Shown: positions 50,355 through 59,422, counted from the stretch's first letter. The stretch is 64,000 bases of DNA from Sinosporangium siamense (GCF_016863435.1 NZ_BOOW01000034.1:124001-188000), one strand, 5' to 3'. Notes: generated by a model from the letters alone, not told the origin. Program-made: numbers and translations.

Positions 50355-51179
50355 GTGCACAGCAAGGACGGCGGCGCCTCCGCGCGCCCCCGGGTCCGCT
50401 ACGAGAAGCGTGACCGGGTCGCCCACGTGACACTTGACCGCCCCGAGGTCCTCAACGCGATGGACCTGCGCACACACGAAGAGCTCGCCGCGGTCTGGGA
50501 CGACTTCGAGGCCGACGAGAACCTCTGGGTGGCGGTGCTGACCGGGGCCGGCGACCGGGCGTTCTCCGTGGGGCAGGACCTCAAGGAGCTGGTCCGCCGG
50601 ATCGAGTGCGGCGAGCCCCACACCGCCACTTTCGGCAGCCGTGACAAACCCGGGTGGCCGCGCCTGACCGAACGGTTCGGCCTGAGCAAGCCCGTGATCG
50701 CGAAGGTCCGGGGTCTGGCCCTCGGCGGCGGCTTCGAGCTCGTCCTCGCCTGCGACCTCGTTGTGGCCGCCGACGACGCCGAGTTCGCGTTGCCGGAGGC
50801 ACGGCTGGGCCTCATGGCGGGGGCCGGAGGTCTGTTCCGGCTCACCCGCCAGGTGCCCTACCGGACCGCGCTCGGCTACCTGATGACGGGACGACGGATG
50901 CCGGCGGCCCGCGCCTACGAGCTGGGGCTGGTCAACGAGGTGGTCCCGGCCGGACAGCTCGACGCCTGCGTGGACGGCTGGGTCGAGGACGTCCTGCGCT
51001 GCGCGCCCCTGTCGGTCCGCGCCGTCAAGGAGGCGGCCGCGATCTCCTCGACGCTCCCTCTGGAGCGTGCCTTCGCCACCCGCTACGTCTGGGAGGAGCG
51101 GCGCATGCACAGCCGCGACGCGCAGGAGGGCCCGCGGTCGTTCGTCGAGAAGCGCCCGCCCCGCTGGACCGGCACCTGA
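50355..51179 (+). CDS. enoyl-CoA hydratase/isomerase (crotonase family)
   Basis: From GTG 50355 (GGAG five bases upstream) this is 274 residues. Crotonase features are [10 protein letters not shown], the oxyanion region [37 protein letters not shown] and [18 protein letters not shown] with the catalytic-type Glu. An upstream in-frame extension to 49212 overlaps the exporter gene and repeats and is not coding. Substrate class cannot be told. Confidence 0.9.
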   Translation: MHSKDGGASARPRVRYEKRDRVAHVTLDRPEVLNAMDLRTHEELAAVWDDFEADENLWVAVLTGAGDRAFSVGQDLKELVRRIECGEPHTATFGSRDKPGWPRLTERFGLSKPVIAKVRGLALGGGFELVLACDLVVAADDAEFALPEARLGLMAGAGGLFRLTRQVPYRTALGYLMTGRRMPAARAYELGLVNEVVPAGQLDACVDGWVEDVLRCAPLSVRAVKEAAAISSTLPLERAFATRYVWEERRMHSRDAQEGPRSFVEKRPPRWTGT

Positions 51180-51196
51180 CCCCCGGGTCCGCGTCG

Positions 51197-51373
51197 TCAT
51201 CCGAGGTAGTCCTCCGGGCCCGCCTCACGCACCGCGTCCAAGGTGAAGCAGTGAAACAACATCATCTCAAAGCCCACGTCGTACGGCGAAGCCTCCGCAT
51301 CCCGGATCACCTCGGCGGGCCCGCCCAGCGTGGCACCGGCGGCGTAGGAGAGGTCGAAGAAGGCGTCGGTCAT
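51197..51373 (-). CDS. small ORF, possible gene remnant
   Basis: A 58-residue frame (MTDAFFDLSYAAGATLGG ... DAVREAGPEDYLG) ends 20 bases past the crotonase stop on the opposite strand. Codon use looks coding (mostly G/C third positions) but no Shine-Dalgarno sequence precedes the ATG. It may be the tail of a decayed gene joined to the amidinotransferase fragment upstream. Function unknown. Confidence 0.35.
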   Translation of the reverse strand: MTDAFFDLSYAAGATLGGPAEVIRDAEASPYDVGFEMMLFHCFTLDAVREAGPEDYLG

Positions 51374-51374
51374 C

Positions 51375-51526
51375 CCGGGGGCACGCCCACCCCGAACGGA
51401 TCAGGTTGTCGTAGAAGAACAGGTCTAATGAGAGCTCCCGTTCGTGCGATAAATAGTTCGTCGCAGAACCGGCGACGATCTCTTTTAGTTGCGACCACTC
51501 GTCGTAGCTGTTCAGCAGCACGTGCC
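51375..51526 (-). pseudogene. N-terminal fragment of an amidinotransferase-like gene
   Basis: On the minus strand a GTG preceded by TTGGA gives a peptide VRHVLLNSYDEWSQLKEIV followed by AGSATNYLSHERELSLDLFF and YDNLIRSGW. The pattern NSYDEWSxLKEIVxGSATNY resembles the N-terminus of glycine/inosamine-type amidinotransferases. After about 48 residues the frame becomes Arg-rich noise, so the rest of a roughly 350-residue enzyme is lost. The codon use includes AT-ending codons (CTA, TTA, TCA), unlike its surroundings, suggesting acquired DNA. Confidence 0.5.
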
Positions 51527-51547
51527 GCACTCCAAGTCCGATTCCGA

Positions 51548-51625
51548 TTACGTCCGGCGACCGTTGGCCGAGACGATTTCGACTTCGACGACGCCGCCGG
51601 CGGTGAGGAGGTTGCGTAGGCGCAT
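51548..51625 (-). CDS. very small ORF upstream of the amidinotransferase fragment
   Basis: A 25-residue frame (MRLRNLLTAGGVVEVEIVSA and five more) begins at ATG 51623-51625 with GGAAGGGTGA just upstream, and ends 22 bases before the amidinotransferase fragment start. The strong Shine-Dalgarno sequence is the main evidence. It may be a small peptide of the same lost operon or a leader peptide. Confidence 0.35.
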   Translation of the reverse strand: MRLRNLLTAGGVVEVEIVSANGRRT

Positions 51626-52256
51626 TCACCCTTCCGGAATCTCAATGCCGATGCGGTCCTCAATGACCGAAAATCAGTGACATGACGGCCATGGAAGTCG
51701 GTCCACTTTGTGGGAGATTTGCAGGTTGAACAGAGATGTGTTCTCCGAGCAGAGTGAATACGTCGTCCCGGATCCGGGCACGATCGACGCGACCTGAACT
51801 CAAAGGCACCATGGTTTCCTAATCCGGCCCGGGCACACGCGGCGACCGAGGCTCGTTCGCTCACGGGCGAGAGCCTCAGGTCACCGCCTCCGAGGTGACC
51901 AACGGGAAGGTGCGGCCTTTCCCCCAAAGGGCAGGCGAACCTCGCTTCTCACCACCGCGAGCGGCGGCTTCTGTCAGGAAACTAGCTTTATCGAAAGTAG
52001 CCCGCAGCTCTCCGGGCCGTCAAGTGCCCCTATCCGGGAACAAAGCTTGACAGCGATGATCCTTTCCCCGCAAGGTTGCAAAGGCGTCAAATCCACGAGT
52101 CCCGGCCGACGGAGATCCAGGAATTTCCATTGTCTCCGATCGCGACCGCCGGCTCACCGTTCCGTAATGGAATGGCACCACGCACCCCCGGAAACACGCT
52201 CGCGATCCACCGTCAAGTGCCTTGCACGCTGCGTTAACCACGGAACGGAGACAATT
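51626..52256. other. about 630 bases without a supported gene
   Basis: This stretch is less GC-rich than usual. The motif CCGTCAAGTGCC occurs at 52018 and 52210. A possible -35 TTGACA lies near 52047. I find no convincing coding frame. It should contain the promoter of the P450 unit. Confidence 0.4.
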
Positions 52257-52400
52257 GTGAACGCTCCGGAAACCCTGGTCCGGCAATTGCCGGCAACGCT
52301 TTCCGAGCCCCCGGCCGGGAGCGCGGCCGAGCCGCTCGGCCGCTCGGCCAGGAGCGCGGCCGAGCCGCTTCTTACAGCACCGAGCGGGGGCCGGCCGTGA
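52257..52400 (+). CDS. small ORF translationally coupled to the P450 gene
   Basis: A 47-residue frame starts at GTG 52257 with GGAG six bases upstream and ends TGA at 52398-52400, overlapping the P450 GTG start as GTGA. The N-terminus is VNAPETLVRQLPATLSEPP, and the C-terminal half holds an imperfect duplication (GSAAEPLGRSARSAAEPL). It has no aromatic residue, so it is unlike known P450-crosslinked RiPP precursors. It could be a small protein, a leader, or a precursor of another type. Confidence 0.45.
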   Translation: MNAPETLVRQLPATLSEPPAGSAAEPLGRSARSAAEPLLTAPSGGRP

Positions 52401-53593
52401 CACCGCCGCTCTCCCCCGCCGATACGCTGCCCACCGAGCGGAGCTGCCCGTTCTCTCCCCCCTCCCTGCTGTCGGTCTATCGCGAGCAGGAGCCGATCCG
52501 CCGGCTCCGCTACCCGGACGGCCACCTCGGGTGGCTGGTGACGGGTTACGGTCAGGCCCGCCGGATCCTGGCCGACAACCGTTTCAGCGCCCGGTCGGAG
52601 CTCAAGCGGGTGCCGGTCGCCCGCCCGGGTGCCGATCCGTTCATCGGGCAACCGGCCCTGCCGGGCTGGTTCGTGGACATGGACCCGCCCGAGCACACCC
52701 GTTTCCGCCGTCTGCTGGCCGGACAGTTCACCGTGCGCCGCACACAGGAGTTGCGGCCCCGCGTCGAACTGCTGGTGGCCGGGCACCTCGACACGATGGC
52801 CGAGGCGGGACCGCCGACCGACCTGGTCACGGACTTCGCACTGCCGATCCCCTCCCTGGTGATCTGTGAACTGCTGGGCGTGCCGTACTCCGACCGAGCC
52901 GATTTCCAGCACAACAGCACCGTCCTGTTCAGCCTGGACTCCACCGCAGAAGAGGGGGTGGAGGCGATGGACGCGCTCACGGGTTTCCTCCGCGGGCTGA
53001 TACGGCGAAGGCGCACTCGGCCGGAGTCCGACCTTTTGAGCCGCCTGGCCCACGACAGCGACCTCGACGACGAGGAGCTCGCGGGCGTCGGGGTGCTGCT
53101 CCTGACCGCCGGGCACGAGACCGTGGCCAGCATGCTCGGGCTCGGCAGCTATCTGCTGATGAGTCACCCGCAGTGGGCGGCGCAGATCACCGCCCCGGAG
53201 ACGGCAGACGGCGCGGTGGAGGAGCTGCTGCGCTATCTCACCATCTTTCACTTCGGCGTGCCCCGCAGCCCGCTCATCGACGTCGACTTCGACGGGCTGC
53301 TCCTCCGGGCCGGCGAGAGCATCACGATCTCGCTGCCCGCGGCCAACCGCGATCCCGATCGTTTCACCGCCCCCGACCGGCTCGACCTCACCCGCGCGGC
53401 CGGCGGCCACCTCGCGTTCGGTTACGGAGTGCACCAGTGCATCGGCCAGAACCTGGCGCGGATGGAGCTGCGCGCCGGATATCCGGCACTGTTCGGCAGG
53501 TTCCCCCGGCTGCGCCTCGCCGTACCGGCCGAGGAGGTGCGGCTGGGCGGCGCCGGTTTCTACGGCGTACACCGGCTGCCCGTCACCTGGTAG
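52397..53593 (+). CDS. cytochrome P450
   Basis: The 398-residue haem monooxygenase has the C-helix MDPPEHTRFRRLL, I-helix LLLTAGHETVASML, the ExxR pair EELLRYL, the F/G-side SPLIDVDFDG and the haem loop FGYGVHQCIGQNLARMEL with the axial Cys. It resembles bacterial CYP107/CYP105-type enzymes that tailor secondary metabolites. No ferredoxin gene is adjacent. Its end overlaps the end of a converging MFS fragment. Confidence 0.94.
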   Translation: MTPPLSPADTLPTERSCPFSPPSLLSVYREQEPIRRLRYPDGHLGWLVTGYGQARRILADNRFSARSELKRVPVARPGADPFIGQPALPGWFVDMDPPEHTRFRRLLAGQFTVRRTQELRPRVELLVAGHLDTMAEAGPPTDLVTDFALPIPSLVICELLGVPYSDRADFQHNSTVLFSLDSTAEEGVEAMDALTGFLRGLIRRRRTRPESDLLSRLAHDSDLDDEELAGVGVLLLTAGHETVASMLGLGSYLLMSHPQWAAQITAPETADGAVEELLRYLTIFHFGVPRSPLIDVDFDGLLLRAGESITISLPAANRDPDRFTAPDRLDLTRAAGGHLAFGYGVHQCIGQNLARMELRAGYPALFGRFPRLRLAVPAEEVRLGGAGFYGVHRLPVTW

Positions 53594-54186
53594 GCCGATG
53601 CCAGCCGCACATACGGCTGGGCATGGCCTGGCGAAATTGCGGATCTTGCTGCATTCCGGTGTGCGCCGTATGGAGTTCTACGGAGAACCGCCAGTGCCCC
53701 CGTCAGCCCCCGGCCGCTACGGGGCAGTGCCGCGACGACAAGGGCACCAAGCGCAAGAAGAGCCGCCGCCACCGACGCGGACCCCGCGCCGGCCGCCCTC
53801 TCGTGGCGCGCGGCCACCGAGACCAGCACCGCCACCCCGACGGCACCGCCGATCTGCTGCACGGAGGTGAGTACGGCGGAGCCAAGGCCGGCGTTCTCCC
53901 CGGTCGTGCTTGTGACCGCGGCCACCGTCAAGGCGGGCAGAGTGAGGCCGCAGCCGAGGCTTGTGACCAGGAGGCCGGGCAACACTCCGGCGACAGATCC
54001 CCCGCCCGGCCCCGCCCCCGCCCTGGCCAGCAGGAGCAGCCCGGCCGCGCAGACAAGAAACGACACGACGAGCGTGGGGCGCACTCCGAACCTGGCGGAC
54101 ACCCGTGAAGAGCACCAGATCCCCACAAGCAGGCCCCCGCCGTACGGCAGATAGGCGAGCCCCGCGGTCATTACCGGTAGGCACAC
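53560..54186 (-). pseudogene. truncated MFS transporter (C-terminal half)
   Basis: The frame of about 200 residues begins within a transporter: AGLAYLPYGGGLLVGIWCSS, then six hydrophobic segments with GCGLTLPALTVAAVTSTTGENAGLGSAVLTSVQQIGGAVGVA, typical of the second half of DHA2 drug exporters. The first half is missing. Near 54187 the sequence switches to a serine-protease-like fragment on the other strand, marking a recombination junction. Confidence 0.75.
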
Positions 54187-54226
54187 GCGGAATCCGCCCG
54201 ACCAGTATCTCCGAGGCGGCGGCTAC

Positions 54227-54469
54227 TTGGTGCAGAACGGACAACCAGCCTGTACGGCAGGGTTCAACATCCATCATTCCTCAGGGACGAAGGCCATCAC
54301 TACGGCAAAGCATTGTGCTGGCCCGCAATACCTCACCTACGAATATCACCACAACTACGACACCGACAGAACCACGGTCGGCCGCATGTTCCGCTCAAAA
54401 ACAGAACGCTTCCCCACTTCGCAAGGTCTCGGCAGCGGCTGGGATCTCTGGTATTGCTCTACCTGCTGA
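54227..54469 (+). pseudogene. fragment of a secreted S1-family (trypsin-like) protease
   Basis: The 80-residue frame reads VQNGQPACTAGFNIHHSSG then TKAITTAKHCAGPQYLTYEY and ends WDLWYCSTC. The pattern CTAGF...TAxHC is the N-terminal catalytic-His region of alpha-lytic-type proteases. The Asp and Ser regions are missing, and the conserved TAGHC is TAKHC. No start or signal peptide is retained. Confidence 0.6.
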
Positions 54470-54607
54470 ACCGCGCCAGGCAGTCGCTTCTACACCCGCT
54501 CATGCGTATTGGGTATAGAAGCGACACCCCATTCGCGTCGGTGATGCATGTTGGCATGTGTCGCGTTTGTTCCACCGCAGCCATCATCATCATGGTTCAA
54601 TCAGGGC

Positions 54608-55085
54608 ATGTCCTGGCCCGACAAGATCCCATCAACCAGGCAAAGCCTCCTGCCCATCGTGGTCGTCGCACTAATCGTTGCCTCCGCTGCCTGCTCCGAC
54701 ACCTCAGACGCAAGCGCCGACAATGGCGACCCACTGATCATCCGTCAGAAAGTGGGAAAGTATCCGCGTGCGAGCCTTACGGCCACTCTCGACTACGACT
54801 CCCAGAGTAAGTGCCTCAGGCTGGTCTACGGCTCCCCGCAGAAACACCTCATGCCTGTTTGGCCAGACGATGTGCATCCCATAAGAAAGGGCGATAGGCG
54901 GGGAGTTGATGTACCCGAGATCGGCCACATTCTAACAAGGAGACAAAGTAGTTCTCACCGGCGGCCATGCGGAATGGGGCATGCAAGTGCCGCCGGGTGT
55001 GAATGCCGGCGCGGCAGGCGAATGCGTGAAGGGCAACCCGTTGGGTGCCGTCTTCGGCATCGGGCGCATTGAGTCCGTTGACTGA
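54608..55085 (+). pseudogene. frameshifted lipoprotein gene
   Basis: ATG 54608 opens a lipoprotein (SLLPIVVVALIVASAACSD, lipobox with Cys near residue 29) continuing to VDVPEIGHIL. Near 54931-54941 the reading frame must shift by one to continue as GDKVVLTGGHAEWGMQVPPG and NAGAAGECVKGNPLGAVFGI to the TGA at 55083-55085. Both halves look like one protein. A sequencing error at one position cannot be excluded. Confidence 0.65.
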
Positions 55086-55340
55086 GCGGTTCAAGAACTT
55101 AATCCCATCACGACCTACGCTTGCGCCGTAAGCCGACAGCTTGATCAAGGGCCCCGCCCGACCCGAACGGGCCAGGCCTGACCTAGTGGGAGCGTGGGGC
55201 GACTACTGGGTGTCCTGCCCGGTTCCTGGAGAGCCAGTGAGTTCTTTCCAGCCTGATGGCACTGATCAGGACCCTTCTGCGCGAACGGCGACGGAAGAGA
55301 GGAGGCTCCCGGTAAGACAGCGGTCGACTAAGCGCGTCTC

Positions 55341-55649
55341 ATGCCCGGCCGCCGATGCCACGCCCCCGGCGTCCTGCGCCACACGGTCAACGAGGACGGC
55401 ACCCCGCTGGTGGCGGGCAGGCAGGTCACCGGATTCGCCAACTCCGAGGAGGCGGCGGTCCAGCTCACCGAGGTCGTCCCGTTCCTGGTCGAGGACGAAC
55501 TCAAGAGCCTGGGCGGCGTCTACTCCAAAGCCGGCGACTGGGAGCCCTACGTCGTCCAGGACGGCCTGCTGATCACCGGCCAAAACCCGGCCTCCTCGGC
55601 CCCGGCCGCCGACGCCCTCATCAAACTGGTAAACGCCACCACCGCGTAA
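55341..55649 (+). pseudogene. C-terminal fragment of a DJ-1/PfpI (Hsp31-like) protein
   Basis: The segment GRQVTGFANSEEAAVQLTEV, then VPFLVEDELKSLGGVYSKAG and WEPYVVQDGLLITGQNPASS, matches the C-terminus of class I glutamine-amidotransferase-like DJ-1/PfpI proteins. The N-terminal two thirds, with the nucleophile Cys, are absent. Confidence 0.7.
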
Positions 55650-55868
55650 ACCTGTGGGCGGTCGTTCCCCGCGAACGTGTCACCGGGAGCCCGGGCGGGC
55701 CATCCGGTGACACCCATAATCGGACCGAGTTCCACCGGCAACCATGACATTGCCGACCCCCTCGCTCTTCGGATCGGCCACATCGTCTTACCAGAGCCCA
55801 TGGCGTCACGCCGCAACCGGCCTGCCCACAAGGACAACCGGAAGGCCTCGACCCCAGCGGCTATGACC

Positions 55869-55962
55869 GGTTGCGAACCCTCGCAGGGCTATAAGGACCA
55901 GGCCATTCGGACATCATCAAACTCGCCGCCAGGTTGCGAACCCTCGCAGGGCTATAAGGACC
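55869..55962. CRISPR. two-repeat CRISPR-like element, unrelated to the first array
   Basis: A 31-base sequence beginning GGTTGCGAACCCTCGCAGGG and ending CTATAAGGACC occurs identically at 55869-55899 and 55932-55962. The 32-base unique spacer between them (55900-55931) gives a 63-base period. The repeat contains the small stem CCCT-CGC-AGGG. A degenerate copy in register at 55806-55836 retains AAGGAC at its end. No cas genes are in the window. Confidence 0.6.
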
Positions 55963-56616
55963 CTAAGGTAAAGACACAGGTCAGTCCAGTCAAGGGTAAG
56001 GCTCGCAGGCAGATTCTTGCAGCGATCCGCCGGTAGTGCAGATACCCAGGTCAGAAGCTCAAGAACGATGCCGTCCGAGCCCGGCACAGCCCCCAGAGAA
56101 CGTGATCAAGAGCGCTGTCTACTGATCGCTCTACCCGACATCCACATCGCGTTCAGAGCCGACCCGCGCGACGAAGCCAGAGCGGCTCATAGGACCAATC
56201 TGATCAACAAGGAAGGATCCTAGCCCGGCCTAGGTCCCCTGTCTCGAACCCGTGGCTGAACACCGCACGCGGTTGGGGGTGATCGGCGATCAGGGGCGAA
56301 GGGCGCTCCGGCTTTTCGGACCTTCGAAGCTGCTCACTGCTGGGGATTCGCATCGGTGCTGGCCGCTGATCGAGGTAAGCGAATCTGCGTTAGTGAACAG
56401 CGGAGATTCTGCTCAGGTGCGAGTGAAACAATTTTTCTGTGTCCCCTGGAAGGTCTTAGGGGTGGTGGAACGGTCACGCTACGGGCAAAATAGGGATAGC
56501 GCTTGCAATGCACGTCTGAGCTTACCTCCCGAAGCGTTATGCGCCGACATGCCGGTTTCCTCTAGCCGGTTCCTCCTCGGCGAACGAGGGAGCGGGGAAA
56601 CGAGGGAGCGTGGCGT
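55963..56616. other. 654-base gap in the decayed zone
   Basis: It holds no gene I can support. GC content is lower than in the rest. Part of it before 56610 (GAGGGAGCGGGGAAACGAGG) has duplicated GAGGGAGCG blocks and provides the ribosome-binding site for the next gene. Confidence 0.4.
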
Positions 56617-57549
56617 ATGCTGCGCAGTTCATCGGAGATTGCCGGAAGTTTGGCTTTTGTCTGTTTTGCCGGTCTCGTAGCGGTCAGTGCACCGCCGGCC
56701 TTGGCGACCGGAGCCGACTACAAGAAGTACTGCGCGAGCCAAGTCGCGGCCGCGAGGTCACTGAGCGAGAAGATCCGTCTGCACAACGCCAGTCCGCCTG
56801 CCCCCACCAATATCGCCGCCGTCCAGAGCTACAACGCCAGAGCGAGTAGCCTCAACGCCCAGAAAGGACCGGTCGCCGCCCGGTTGTTGGCCTGCGCCAG
56901 GGCGTTTTCTCAGATGAGAGCCAACCACCCGCTGGCTACGGTTGTCACCCCCAGCGCGGACGCGGTCAAAAAGATCAATGATGCGGTCTCAAAAATGAAG
57001 TCCAGGGAGAGGCGAGCCGGCAGCCGATGGAATCCGGAAACCTACGACTTCCTTAAGTATGGGCGGGGAAAGCCGGGAATGACCTCACGGGCAGATAGAA
57101 GACCGGTCAGGCTTCCGCGATCTATAAGAGCAGTCTATGACGCGCTCGACAAGACTCGGCCCTCCATTCCCACAACTGCTTATCTACAAGGCGTGCGAGC
57201 TCCGAGAATCGGGTCCGCCGACCCTGCATACCTCAGACCCACCAACCCCGCATCCCCCAGCCGACTGATTACCGGCGTCGCATTCGACCACATCATTCCG
57301 TTACGACGCCTGGTCACCTATCGTGGCTTCCTAGAGCTCACCCCGCGGAACATGTATATCGTCGCCAACTCCCCTGCCAATTCACAGTGGCTCTCCCGCT
57401 CGGCGAACAGCTCGAAGCAGTCGGGAAGCTCCTTCTTCATCTCAGGCGCGGACCCGGCCTGGTTGCAGGCGCAGGCGAAACTCAGGGAGAAGGCGGCAAA
57501 GGAAGTGCAGGAACTGATCAAAGCGCTCCTCAAGAGCCAGAAGGCCTGA
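56617..57549 (+). CDS. secreted HNH-like nuclease, candidate exotoxin
   Basis: The 310-residue product has a signal peptide (MLRSSSEIAGSLAFVCFAGL, cleaved near PALA|TG). A helical, Lys-rich region with a possible Cys pair (KKYCASQ, LLACARAF) spans 35-140. The C-terminal domain has FDHIIPLRRLVTYRGFLELT, NMYIVANSPANSQWLS and NSSKQSGSSF, resembling HNH/Endo VII-type toxin nucleases whose DHxxPL and N...N...SKxS motifs recur in polymorphic toxins. The last 40 residues are Lys/Ala helical. The partner gene starts 5 bases later. Confidence 0.72.
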   Translation: MLRSSSEIAGSLAFVCFAGLVAVSAPPALATGADYKKYCASQVAAARSLSEKIRLHNASPPAPTNIAAVQSYNARASSLNAQKGPVAARLLACARAFSQMRANHPLATVVTPSADAVKKINDAVSKMKSRERRAGSRWNPETYDFLKYGRGKPGMTSRADRRPVRLPRSIRAVYDALDKTRPSIPTTAYLQGVRAPRIGSADPAYLRPTNPASPSRLITGVAFDHIIPLRRLVTYRGFLELTPRNMYIVANSPANSQWLSRSANSSKQSGSSFFISGADPAWLQAQAKLREKAAKEVQELIKALLKSQKA

Positions 57550-57554
57550 TCCAT

Positions 57555-58046
57555 ATGGACCCTCAGACGCCTTCACCGGACCCGCCCCTCCTCGCGACAC
57601 CCCCAGCGCGCCGCGGAAAGCTCCTGCTGATCGGGGCGTTGATCGTCGCCGTGGCGGTGGCTGTGGTCGTCGCCAGTGGCCTGTTCCGGACACAATCGGG
57701 CACGTCCCCAAGCGCTAGGGCGGTGCAAAGGCCAGGCGAGGCCGAGATCCGCTCAACAGTGGAGAGGTTCGCCCACGCGGTTGACCGGGAAGACACCGTC
57801 ACCATGATCGCGATGCTCTGCGAGGAAGAGGCCCAAAGCGTCGCCGACGAGGTGTCGTCCTCCGGCGATCAGGTCCTCGACCGCAGCCATGAGCGTCCCA
57901 TCGACGTGTCAGACATTCGCATCGCGGGCGACGTGGCCACGGTCCGCGTCACCCGTCCCGCCCAGCAACCCGTCACGATGTACCTGCGCAAGGAATCCAA
58001 CACCTGGAAACTCTGCGACCCGGAACGCTACACCGCTCCGGCCTGA
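57555..58046 (+). CDS. single-pass membrane protein with NTF2-like outer domain, partner of the nuclease
   Basis: The 163-residue product starts at ATG 57555, 5 bases after the nuclease stop. A Pro-rich cytoplasmic tail (1-20) precedes a membrane segment (about 22-43, LLLIGALIVAVAVAVVVASGLF). The outer 110 residues (EAEIRSTVERFAHAVDREDTVTMIAMLCEEEAQSV ... NTWKLCDPERY) resemble DUF4878/NTF2-like lipoprotein domains. Tight linkage suggests it acts with, or protects against, the nuclease; that is inference. Confidence 0.75.
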   Translation: MDPQTPSPDPPLLATPPARRGKLLLIGALIVAVAVAVVVASGLFRTQSGTSPSARAVQRPGEAEIRSTVERFAHAVDREDTVTMIAMLCEEEAQSVADEVSSSGDQVLDRSHERPIDVSDIRIAGDVATVRVTRPAQQPVTMYLRKESNTWKLCDPERYTAPA

Positions 58047-58683
58047 AAACGGCTTGGCGACGCGGACGTCCGTACGCATGCGGGTGACGGCGTTGCTGTA
58101 GTCCACTGGCGCTCTTTTTCAAAACCGCCGGGCGGCAGGACAGTGGTGGACTCACGCGCTCTGGTGGCGTCGACGTCGACCAGGCGGCGGGCGATCCACT
58201 CGACGACGGGCACGGCGACGCTAATGCCGAGCCGGCGGTGGCGGGGTGAGTCGGCGTGAGGGCAATCGCCGGAGGGAAGGGGCCAGTGGTCCGGGTAGTC
58301 CTGGAGGAGTTCCCGCTCACGTGGGGTGAGCCGGCGTTCGTCAGGTCGGCGGGGGCGGCGTGGGTGACCGCGGCCATGGGAGTGGAGGAGCCACAGCCCG
58401 CCGCGCGCAGGGCGGATGCCGAGACGGGCTTGGGGACAGTCGCCTCAGGGGCCAGGTGGGCGCTCCGCGCCCGGCCCCGGCACCCTGCTGCCAGACGTGT
58501 GGGTGTCTCACGAGGAGGAATCCTCGATCGGCAGCCTCTGCGCGCTCGTCAAGTCGAGGGTGGTGGGTTCCGAGGTAGAGGAATGGTCAGTGCCGTTGCC
58601 GGTGTGGTGTGCAAGAGGCCGAAGCGGCACCTAGGACGGGGGGTGGTCAAGCGAGAGTGTGCGTGGGGTCGCACCTGGACTGT
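58047..58683. other. decayed stretch with a minus-strand coding remnant
   Basis: No intact gene is seen. On the minus strand about 58120-58370 one frame reads DERRLTPRERELLQDYPDHW, then continues with RRLGISVAVPVVEWIARRLV, with good codon bias but no start, no end and frame breaks. It looks like the remnant of a protein I do not recognise. The plus-strand frames are Arg-rich noise. Confidence 0.4.
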
Positions 58684-59156
58684 CCTGCGGTGCTCGGCAC
58701 CCTCGTCATCGTCTGGCAGTGGGGATGGGGCACAGAGGCCGTGCTCGGCGTCGTGCCCGACGGCTCGATCGGCACGTTCGTCCCTGTGACGGTCTTCGCG
58801 TTCCTGTTCGGCCTGACGATGGACTACGAAGTTTTCCTGCTGTCCCGCATCAAAGAAGAACACGACCGCACAGGGAACACCGAGACCGCAGTCGTGAGCG
58901 CCCTCGGCCGCACCGGGCGGCTGATCAACGCGGCCGCCGTCATCCTGTTCTTCTCGTTCGCGTCGATGGCGATGACCCGTGAACTCGACGTCGCGGTCTT
59001 CGCCAGCGGCGTCGCACTCGGCACCTCCTCGATGTCACTCTCATCCGCGGACTCCTCGTCCCGGCACTCATCGCCGCTTTTGGACGCCACAACTGGTGGT
59101 TCCCGACCCGCCGGCGCCGCCCCACGACGATCCAGCCCGACCCTGCCGGGGTCTAG
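58684..59156 (+). pseudogene. MmpL-type transporter remnant (C-terminal, frameshifted)
   Basis: From about 58684 the frame reads GTLVIVWQWGWGTEAVLGVV and GSIGTFVPVTVFAFLFGLTM, DYEVFLLSRIKEEHDRTGNT, matching the last membrane block of MmpL/RND lipid exporters. Near 59022-59030 a shift is needed to continue as LDVTLIRGLLVPALIAAFGR and HNWWFP to TAG at 59154. More than 500 N-terminal residues are missing. Confidence 0.75.
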
Positions 59157-59422
59157 CGCGGATCGGCGGCGGCGACAGTGAACAAGGCGGCTGACGATGT
59201 TGTTCATCTCGCACAGTGTCAGCGGCCTCGTCGCGCTCATGTATCAGGGTCGGCCCGGCCGCCCGGCGTGTTATCCGAGCCGCAACACGCCTGCACGCAC
59301 GACCTGCTCGACGCCGCCCGCGGCGGAAGCGGGCGGCGTCATAGGCGGGCCACCGTACACGGCCCCGCCCACGGCTGACATGGGGCGGCGTCCCCAGCGG
59401 GTCACCGTACGGCCCCACCGGG
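59157..59422. other. gap after the MmpL remnant
   Basis: About 265 bases. Short repeated blocks CACCGTAC occur near 59351 and 59403, and GGCGG-rich inverted segments around 59320-59390. No gene seen. It probably includes the end of the minus-strand ABC operon. Confidence 0.35.

Noticed and set aside
52397..53593. P450 plus small peptide as a biarylitide or atropopeptide cluster
   Set aside because: The coupled peptide lacks Tyr and Trp needed for known P450 crosslinks and no MxYxH-type pentapeptide gene is seen directly upstream. I kept only the weaker claim of a coupled small ORF.
53560..59160. Insertion sequence or transposase as cause of the gene decay
   Set aside because: I looked for DDE/HTH transposase motifs and terminal inverted repeats around the junctions and saw none that I could support. 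The minus-strand remnant near 58.2 kb is not recognisable as a transposase.
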